A stretch of DNA of 38,279 nucleotides from Actinomycetota bacterium (GTDB taxonomy: Bacteria; Actinomycetota; Acidimicrobiia; Acidimicrobiales; Ilumatobacteraceae), in assembly GCA_030645675.1 (NCBI GenBank), contig JAUSLQ010000135.1, positions 1 to 38,279 of the forward strand, given 5' to 3'. The translations under genes were made by a program, and so were the position numbers. The notes beneath the pieces were generated by a model. That model ran no database searches, was not told the DNA's origin, and saw only the letters and a program-made list of their open reading frames with translations. Of the stretch, positions 32,217-38,279 are shown one piece after another; position 1 is the first letter of the stretch; each line of letters opens with the position of its first letter.

Positions 32217-33310
32217 CGGCCTCTCTCACCGCGGCGGTTGCCGCGCGCCTGGCGACGCTGGGCCTGGGCGACTGGGGGCCAGCACTCGCCTTGGCCCCCA
32301 CCGAGGTCGCCCAGGTGCTGTCCGCCGCTGCCCACGAGGGGTTGGTGTGCCTGCTCGGCGCCGCCCTCGACGGGGGGCTGGTGCACGTCGACACAGCCTC
32401 TGCCTCCCAAGTGGAGGCTGCGTGGGCGGAAGCGATGGCGCGGGTGGTGCAGCTGGACGGCCTGCTGCTGGAGGTGCATGCGTGCCTGACTGCGGCCGGC
32501 ATCGACACCAGGGTGCTGAAGGGCGTGGCCATCGCCACGCTCGACGAACCCGACGCCGCATGGCGCTCGTACAACGACATCGACGTGCTGGTGCCCGCCA
32601 CCCGCTTGCTGGACGCCGCTGATGCGCTGGCCGTCCGGGGCATGCGGCCCGCTGCCGCCCCGGTGGGCCGCCGGTGGGCCGCCCGCCACGCCAAGAGCCT
32701 GACGCTGACCCACCCGTCGGGCGCCCAGGTCGATCTGCACCGCATGCTCGCGGCGGGGGTGTTCGGTGCACGGCTGCGGAACGATTGCCTCTTCGAACGC
32801 GGGCGCGAGTTCTCCGTCGGGGGCAGGGTGATGACCGCGCTGGCCGACCAGCACCGCTTCCTCCATGCGTGCTACCACGCCGCCCTGGGCGGCACTCGTG
32901 GCACTCGCCACCAGCGCGACGTCCTGCTGTTGGCGCAGGCCGTCGGGCCCGACGCGGTCGAGCCGCTGTGGCCCGAGGGTTGGTCGCCCGCCGTGGTGGC
33001 GGCAGCCCTGCGTTGGGCTGGTGGTGGTGACGCGACGCTGCCGCCCGCATGGGACGAGTGGCTGCGCAGCGTGTGCATCGACCCCGCCGACGCAGCCCTG
33101 CTGAACTCGTACGGCGGGTCATACCGCGAGCTGGCGATGGCGGAGTGGCGTGCGACGAAGGGCCTCCTGCCCAGGGTGCGGTTCGCCGCCGCGTTGGTGT
33201 GGCCGTCGTCGGAGAACCTTCGTGCCCGTGGTCGGAGCCGCTGGGGGAACCTGCGGAGCCTCGCCGGTGCCGGCCGCACGCTGGGCACCCGACGGCGAAG
33301 GTCGCCATGA
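32213..33310 (+). CDS. NTP_transf_5-like nucleotidyltransferase
   Basis: A 365-residue protein of the uncharacterised nucleotidyltransferase family found with PqqD and HprK-related genes near exopolysaccharide loci. The core is VLKGVAIATLDEP, then SYNDIDVLV with the paired Asp, and AQVDLHRML with a third Asp, in the order G...DxD...D of polymerase-beta-like nucleotidyltransferases. The N-terminal 100 residues are helical, and the C-terminal half includes LADQHRFLHACYHAALGGTRG, a His-rich helical segment typical of the family. All three acidic residues are present, so it is likely active. Substrate is unknown. The GTG start overlaps the previous stop and the end overlaps the next PqqD gene (ATGA). 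Confidence 0.8.
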   Translation: MTASLTAAVAARLATLGLGDWGPALALAPTEVAQVLSAAAHEGLVCLLGAALDGGLVHVDTASASQVEAAWAEAMARVVQLDGLLLEVHACLTAAGIDTRVLKGVAIATLDEPDAAWRSYNDIDVLVPATRLLDAADALAVRGMRPAAAPVGRRWAARHAKSLTLTHPSGAQVDLHRMLAAGVFGARLRNDCLFERGREFSVGGRVMTALADQHRFLHACYHAALGGTRGTRHQRDVLLLAQAVGPDAVEPLWPEGWSPAVVAAALRWAGGGDATLPPAWDEWLRSVCIDPADAALLNSYGGSYRELAMAEWRATKGLLPRVRFAAALVWPSSENLRARGRSRWGNLRSLAGAGRTLGTRRRRSP

Positions 33311-33588
33311 TCACCTCTCACCCGGCCGGCGGCCGAGCACCCCAGCAGGCCGCCCACGTGTGCGCTGCCTTCCTGGACGACGAAGTGGTGCTGTACGACG
33401 TGCACCGAGCTCGGCCGCTGCTGCTGAACGCAACTGCGGCGGCCGTGTGGGCCGCGATCGACGGAGCGCGCACCGCCGATGCGATCGCCGCCGACCTGGC
33501 CCAACGGTTCGAGGCCGACCCGCGTCACGTGCGTGACGACGTTGCCGCAACCCTGCTCCAGTTCGCCGAGCTCGGCCTTCTCGCGTAG
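33307..33588 (+). CDS. PqqD-like protein
   Basis: A 93-residue protein, the best PqqD match of the three. VLYDVHRARPLLLNATAAAVWAAIDG is the conserved N-terminal strand and helix, then TADAIAADLAQRFEADPRHVRDDV and LLQFAELGLL complete the winged-helix-like fold at the usual family length. The ATG overlaps the nucleotidyltransferase stop. No radical SAM, ATP-grasp or precursor peptide gene follows within the window, so the standard role as a RiPP recognition element has no partner here. Its partner is more likely the nucleotidyltransferase or the degenerate HprK-like protein. It is the last gene of the operon; the next gene has its own promoter-like box. Confidence 0.78.
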   Translation: MITSHPAGGRAPQQAAHVCAAFLDDEVVLYDVHRARPLLLNATAAAVWAAIDGARTADAIAADLAQRFEADPRHVRDDVAATLLQFAELGLLA

Positions 33589-33651
33589 TGAGCGCGCCGC
33601 TCTCCGTGGTGAATTCTCAATGCTGTCCACGATTCGACCGATACGTCTCTG

Positions 33652-33657
33652 TAGACT
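33652..33657 (+). promoter_or_regulatory. -10 box TAGACT before the giant surface gene
   Basis: TAGACT lies in the 123-nt gap, 54 nt before GTG 33712. A strong GGGAGG Shine-Dalgarno at 33701-33706, 5 nt before that GTG, shows that this gene, unlike the leaderless ones, uses a leader. Confidence 0.35.
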
Positions 33658-33711
33658 TTGCCGTCGCAACCGTTGGGTCGCGGCGGCGCGAGGATCGGAC
33701 GGGAGGTCGAA

Positions 33712-36700
33712 GTGGGTAAACGCGTGGGCCCCGCCTCTCGTCCGCGCACGTCGGTCCTCGCGGTGCTGGCCGTGTTCGCGTCCGCCCTCGGGTGGTCCAC
33801 CCTGCATTCCGCTACCCCGGCCGGCGCCGCCGGCGAGACGATCATCAGCACGTTCTACGTGCCGCTCTTCGAAGACAACGCCCGGGCCGCGCTGTTCGCC
33901 GTCAACGGCGGCACCGGCACCCAGCTGTCGTCCACCACCTCGGTCACCGTCGGTGCCGAGGACGCGATCATCTACTACGACAACTGGGAAGACGGCTACG
34001 AGGCCGCCGCGAACGTGCGCACCCAATCGACGACCTCGGTGTTCGGCGACGGCGACACCGCCAATGGCAACGCGGCCACGTACTGCGTGCCTGCTCGTTG
34101 CGCCGGCGACAACCTGCCCGTGGGCGCGGTCCTGCGCCTGAACAACTCCGCCACGGTCGTGCCCGGCGCCATCAACACGCCGCGCAGCGCGGCCACCGTC
34201 GTCTTCGACGGACGCGACAAGATCTCCTCCACCGACGGCCTCGCCGTCACTCACGCCTCATGGCCGACGGCCATCGACGCACTGCACAGCGAGATGGCTG
34301 CCGCCTTCGACACCTCTCGCTGGGGTGTCAGCTTCTCCGCCCCAGTGGGCGTCAACACGCCGGCCCAGGGCGCCGGCACGGCCAGCTTCAGCTACACCGG
34401 CATCGAGGTGATGGCCCGCGAGGCCGGTACGCAGGTGTACATCGACACCAACAACAACGGCGTCTACACCGACGCCGGGGATGTGAACGGCACCACCATC
34501 GGCGAGGGCCAGACGGTCTACGTCAACGGCAACGTGCGCGAGGGCGCCAAGGTGGTCACCACCAAGGCCGCACAGGTCTTCATGATGACCGGTGTGATCG
34601 GCTCGAACTACGAGAACCGCTCGTTCCAGGTGTTCCCCACCGAAGGCCTCGTCAACGACTACGTGGCGCCGGCGTCCTCGGCACGCGCCAGCGGCACCCT
34701 CTACGCGACGGTGCTGTACCTGTTCAACCCACAGACCTCGGCCATCACCGTCAACGTGCAGACACCGTCGGGGACGACGGCCTACAGCATCCCCGCCGGG
34801 CAGACCCTGAACCCGGCCCCGGTGCTGGCCAACGGCGAAGGCGCGCGGGTCACCTCCGCCGCCACGTTCGCGGCCGTGGCCGGCATCGGCACGCGAGAGG
34901 TCGCCGGCAACTCCCTGAACTACGACTGGGGCTACAGCCTGCTGCCGGCGCGCGTCATCACCGACTCGCTGGTGGTCGGGTGGGCACCCGGCTCGCAGAA
35001 CCTGTCGGTGTCGAACTACGACCCGGTGTGGGTGGTCACCCTCGCTCCCACCACCCTGTTCGTCGACTTCGACGCCGACCCCACCACGGGCGCCAACACC
35101 GACCCGAACGGCAGCCGCTACGACACAGCGATCACCGTCGTGACCGCGCTGTCGCAGCTGCGCATCACCGACACCACTGACAACGACATGACCGGTGCCC
35201 ACATCTACACGGTCGATGGCGTGGGCGTGGCCGCGGCCTACGGCGAAGACCCCAACGGCACGCCGGTCGCCTTCCCGGGCATCGACCTCGGCACCACGCT
35301 GTTCCCGTCGTGTGGCGCACTGTGCGTGCGCAAGCTGGCCACCATCTCCGTCGACGTCGACGGCGACGGACTGATCGACCCGGGCGACACGCTGCTCTGG
35401 TCGGTGGAGGCCACCAACACCGACTACTACACGCTGATCAACCCGGTGCTGTTCGACACCCTGCCCAGCGGCCTGGAGTACGTGCCCGGCTCCACCAGCG
35501 TGATCATCGACACCGATCCGCCGGTGGCCGTGGCCGACGACGTCGTTCCGCCCGCTGCCACCCTGTTCCCGTACGACGGGCCCGGCCGGCAGATCTCCGC
35601 CAACATCCCGGTCGGCGGCGTCGTCGCCGCCACCTTCCAGACGGTGGTCGACCCCTCGTTCGCCGGCACCGCCGCCATCTGCAACCGGGCCATCGTCATC
35701 AGCCAGCGCGAGACGCTGCTCACCCCCGCCAACGGCGCCGACACCGGCTGCGTGCCGGTCGACGGCCTGCGCATCACCAAGACCTCCAGCTCCGGCGGCA
35801 ACCCGGTGCTGCCCGGCCAGGCGCTCAGCTACACGATGACAGTCACCAACGCTTCGTCGGCGACGCTCACCGGCCTCGCCGTGACCGACCCGCTGCCCGC
35901 CGGCCTCACGTGGGTCGACACGGCGGTCACCCGGCCGGCGCTCGCGGTCAGCAGCACCACCGTCGCCGACGACTTCCAGAGCGCCGGTGTGTACACCGGC
36001 AGCAGCGGTACCACCGCCTGGTCGGGCGCTTCCTGGGCCGAGACCGACGACGGTGGCGGCGGTGCGACGGGCGGCCTCATCCGGAAGGTCACCGACCTCG
36101 GCGACCTCAGCATCGGCTTCCTGGCCACCACGCCCAGCGGCAACCAGCTGCAGCGCACAGCGGGCGACCTGTCCACTTCTGGCAGCGTCACGCTCAGCGT
36201 CGACACCCGCTGCGCCAGCATGGAGAGCGGCGACTCGGTCGTGCTGGAGATCCGGCCCATCGGCTCGGGCGGCTGGACGAACCTCGACACGTTCAACACC
36301 TGCGACGACGCCGCGTACCAGGCCAACTCGTACACCCTCACCAGCGGTCAGTGGGGCACCAACACGCAGGTTCGGTTCCGGGTCACCGACTCGTTCAGCA
36401 GTGGTGGCGGCGATGCGTTCTACTTCGACAACGTCGTCTTCACCGCCTCCACCACGAGCCGGGTGGTGTCCACCGTGCCGGGGGCAGCACCGCCCGCTCT
36501 GGTGACCCTCACCGACCTGCTGGCCGGCGAGTCGGCCACCATCGTGGTGAACACCACCGTGAACAGCCCCTACACCGCCACCGACGAGGTCACCAACATC
36601 GCGACGGTGCGCACCGGCAACCAGGTCGCCAAGGCCACGGTCGTCGACTGCGTGCGCTGCTTCGACTTCAGCGACGACCCGGGCACGTTCAACGGCAGCG

Positions 36701-38279
36701 GCGGGCTCGACCCCGGCCGTGCCCGCGCCACATCTCCGCGAACGTTCATCGCCGACACGTTCCAGAGCATCGGTTACTCCGGTTCCACCGGTACCGCCAG
36801 CTGGTCCGCCGCCTCCTGGACGGAAGCCGACACCGGCGGCGCCGGGCCGGCCGCGGGCCTGGTGCAGAACGTGATCGACGCGTCCACCCGGGCCATCCGC
36901 ATCGGCAGCGCCAGTGTCACCGCCGGCACCACCACCACGCTTTCGCGCGTCATCGGCGACCTGTCGTCGTACACGTCGGTCTACCTCGCGTTCGAGTACC
37001 GCTGCAGCAACCTGGCTGTCGGCGACGTCGTGGAACTGCAGGTGCGGCCCACCGGCGCCGCGGCGTGGGCCACCCTGCAGACGTTCACCTCGTGCAACCA
37101 CCCCACGATCTACTCCAGCCAAGACCTCACCCTCGCCGGTGCCGACTACGGCACGGCCACCGAGATCCGCCTCAGCGTCACCTCGGCGCTGGAGGCCAAC
37201 GAGTTCTTCTTCTTCGACGACGTGCAGATCCGTGCCATCGCCGACGGCGCCACCATCGGCCCGCGGCTGGGCACAGCCTTCGACCGTGAGGTGCAGGGCA
37301 CCGGCGGTGCGTCGCCGTTCCCGGTCACCGCACCCGCAGCGCCCACCGGCGACGACCTCTCCGGCGTCGACGACGAGGATGGCGTGGTCGTGCCCGCGGT
37401 CGACGTGAACACGCTCGACGTGCCCATCACCGTCACCGACGCCACGGGCGGTGTCAGCTACGTGAACGGCTGGTTCGACTGGAGCAACGACGGCACCTTC
37501 CAGGTGGCCGAGTCGCTGTTCGCGGCCGGTACGTTCGCGTCGGCCACCGGTGGCCTCACCGTGGTCAGCGGCACGGGCCAGGTGCCCGGCCCGGGCACGT
37601 ACACGGTCACCATCAACGTGCCCGACCTCGAGGCCAACGGCTCGGGCTACGCGATCGGCAACACGCTCTACAGCCGCTTCCGCGTCGCCACCGAGCTCAG
37701 CGGCGTCGGCATTGCCACTGCCGCCTCGTCCGATGGCGAGGTGGAGGACTACAGCACCACGCTGAACACGCTGCCGGTCAGCATCTCGTTCGTGGGCTCC
37801 CGGCGCACTGGGGGCAAGGTGACGGTCGATTGGCGCACCGCGCAGGAGGTCGACAACCTGGGGTTCAACCTGTACGCGGCGGCCACCGACGGCACGCTCA
37901 CGAAGCTCAACGACGAGCTCGTGCTCACCCAGGCACCGACCTCCATCGAGGCCCACGACTACTCGCTCACCGTGGCCACCACCGCCGGCACCTTCTGGAT
38001 CGAAGACATCTCGCTCGACGGCGCCACCGACCTGCACGGCCCCTACGCCGTCGGCCAGCGGATCGGCGACCCGGCGCCGCCGCAGCAGATCGACTGGGCA
38101 CCCGCGCGCGAGCAGGTGGCGCGGTCGGCGGCGGCCTCCCGGCGGGCCGAGCTGCGCCGGGCCCGAGCCGAGTCCGCCCGTCGCGTCGCCTCACCCGCTG
38201 CCGCTGCCGTCGGCCCGGTTGCCCGTCTGGAGGTGACGGAGGCCGGCGTGCAGGAGGTGACCTACGAGCAGCTGCTCGC
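33712..38279 (+). CDS. giant multidomain secreted surface protein, partial at right edge
   Basis: An open frame of 1522 complete codons runs to the window end without a stop, so the 3' end is missing. GTG 33712 follows GGGAGG by 5 nt. A signal peptide (about 1-42, ending near PAGAAG) leads to a large beta-rich ectodomain. There are two DUF11-like domains (about 540-610 and 685-750, PGDTLLWSVEATN and PGQALSYTMTVTN), two related jelly-roll-like modules (about 750-915 and 1010-1175, DDFQSAGVYTGSSGTT and ADTFQSIGYSGSTGTA) and a GEVEDY motif (1342-1347). A fibronectin-like segment then contains VTVDWRTAQEVDNLGFNLY. Ca-binding-like loops occur at 245-257 and 548-559. After an Arg/Ala-rich linker the last residues, ARLEVTEAGVQEVTYEQLL, resemble the N-terminus of gingipain-type C25 proteins, so a peptidase may follow; that part is inference. 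It is probably an adhesin or surface enzyme. Confidence 0.85.
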   Translation, partial: MGKRVGPASRPRTSVLAVLAVFASALGWSTLHSATPAGAAGETIISTFYVPLFEDNARAALFAVNGGTGTQLSSTTSVTVGAEDAIIYYDNWEDGYEAAANVRTQSTTSVFGDGDTANGNAATYCVPARCAGDNLPVGAVLRLNNSATVVPGAINTPRSAATVVFDGRDKISSTDGLAVTHASWPTAIDALHSEMAAAFDTSRWGVSFSAPVGVNTPAQGAGTASFSYTGIEVMAREAGTQVYIDTNNNGVYTDAGDVNGTTIGEGQTVYVNGNVREGAKVVTTKAAQVFMMTGVIGSNYENRSFQVFPTEGLVNDYVAPASSARASGTLYATVLYLFNPQTSAITVNVQTPSGTTAYSIPAGQTLNPAPVLANGEGARVTSAATFAAVAGIGTREVAGNSLNYDWGYSLLPARVITDSLVVGWAPGSQNLSVSNYDPVWVVTLAPTTLFVDFDADPTTGANTDPNGSRYDTAITVVTALSQLRITDTTDNDMTGAHIYTVDGVGVAAAYGEDPNGTPVAFPGIDLGTTLFPSCGALCVRKLATISVDVDGDGLIDPGDTLLWSVEATNTDYYTLINPVLFDTLPSGLEYVPGSTSVIIDTDPPVAVADDVVPPAATLFPYDGPGRQISANIPVGGVVAATFQTVVDPSFAGTAAICNRAIVISQRETLLTPANGADTGCVPVDGLRITKTSSSGGNPVLPGQALSYTMTVTNASSATLTGLAVTDPLPAGLTWVDTAVTRPALAVSSTTVADDFQSAGVYTGSSGTTAWSGASWAETDDGGGGATGGLIRKVTDLGDLSIGFLATTPSGNQLQRTAGDLSTSGSVTLSVDTRCASMESGDSVVLEIRPIGSGGWTNLDTFNTCDDAAYQANSYTLTSGQWGTNTQVRFRVTDSFSSGGGDAFYFDNVVFTASTTSRVVSTVPGAAPPALVTLTDLLAGESATIVVNTTVNSPYTATDEVTNIATVRTGNQVAKATVVDCVRCFDFSDDPGTFNGSGGLDPGRARATSPRTFIADTFQSIGYSGSTGTASWSAASWTEADTGGAGPAAGLVQNVIDASTRAIRIGSASVTAGTTTTLSRVIGDLSSYTSVYLAFEYRCSNLAVGDVVELQVRPTGAAAWATLQTFTSCNHPTIYSSQDLTLAGADYGTATEIRLSVTSALEANEFFFFDDVQIRAIADGATIGPRLGTAFDREVQGTGGASPFPVTAPAAPTGDDLSGVDDEDGVVVPAVDVNTLDVPITVTDATGGVSYVNGWFDWSNDGTFQVAESLFAAGTFASATGGLTVVSGTGQVPGPGTYTVTINVPDLEANGSGYAIGNTLYSRFRVATELSGVGIATAASSDGEVEDYSTTLNTLPVSISFVGSRRTGGKVTVDWRTAQEVDNLGFNLYAAATDGTLTKLNDELVLTQAPTSIEAHDYSLTVATTAGTFWIEDISLDGATDLHGPYAVGQRIGDPAPPQQIDWAPAREQVARSAAASRRAELRRARAESARRVASPAAAAVGPVARLEVTEAGVQEVTYEQLL

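Noticed and set aside
30679-33588. RiPP (lasso or PQQ-like) biosynthetic cluster
   Set aside because: PqqD-like proteins suggested it, but there is no precursor peptide, radical SAM, ATP-grasp, or leader peptidase gene in the window.
34258-38037. 1259-codon minus-strand open frame opposite the giant surface gene
   Set aside because: Its Val/Gly/Asp/Arg-rich text mirrors the plus-strand codons. The plus frame from 33712 has a signal peptide, Shine-Dalgarno and recognisable domains, so it is the real gene.

Overview
The window is about 38 kb of very GC-rich DNA (roughly 70% G+C by eye). It is densely packed, with many GTG starts, one TTG start, and ATGA/GTGA stop-start overlaps. BY-kinase/Wzz fusion, DUF4012 and LPXTG-like proteins, together with TANNNT -10 boxes placed 6-8 nt before start codons, suggest an actinomycete. 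The class Acidimicrobiia is my best guess, but nothing here proves the taxon. I see no tRNA, rRNA, CRISPR array, transposase or phage gene.

Region 1 (about 177-12765) opens a cell-surface glycan locus. It has a PglF-like 4,6-dehydratase, a PglD-like acetyltransferase, a PglC-like phosphoglycosyltransferase and a PglE-like aminotransferase. Together these could make UDP-N,N'-diacetylbacillosamine (or a close relative) and load it onto a polyprenyl carrier. Interleaved are a UDP-HexNAc 6-dehydrogenase and a minus-strand operon: Wzz/BY-kinase, polytopic membrane protein (polymerase candidate), low-molecular-weight tyrosine phosphatase, polysaccharide deacetylase and GT4 glycosyltransferase. A small LPXTG-like secreted protein lies downstream of pglF.

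Region 2 (12716-28967) holds a DUF4012 membrane protein and an NAD-dependent epimerase on the minus strand. Then comes a long plus-strand run: a GT4-GNAT fusion, GT4, epimerase, GT4, deacetylase, GNAT, four GT2 glycosyltransferases and an ABC exporter resembling PglK/MsbA flippases. The likely logic is sugar-nucleotide synthesis, lipid-linked assembly, trimming and acylation, flipping, then polymerisation under kinase/phosphatase control.

Region 3 (29006-33588) starts with a minus-strand AMP-forming acyl-CoA synthetase that looks unrelated. Divergent from it is a tight operon of three small PqqD-like proteins, a protein that looks like an HprK-related kinase without its P-loop, and an NTP_transf_5-type nucleotidyltransferase. 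This resembles the HPr-rel-A-type gene sets seen near exopolysaccharide loci, but with a degenerate kinase and no visible substrate peptide. It is the least explained part of the window.

Region 4 (33712 to the window edge) is one very large secreted multidomain surface protein, at least 1522 residues, that runs off the right end. No gap between genes exceeds about 180 bases.
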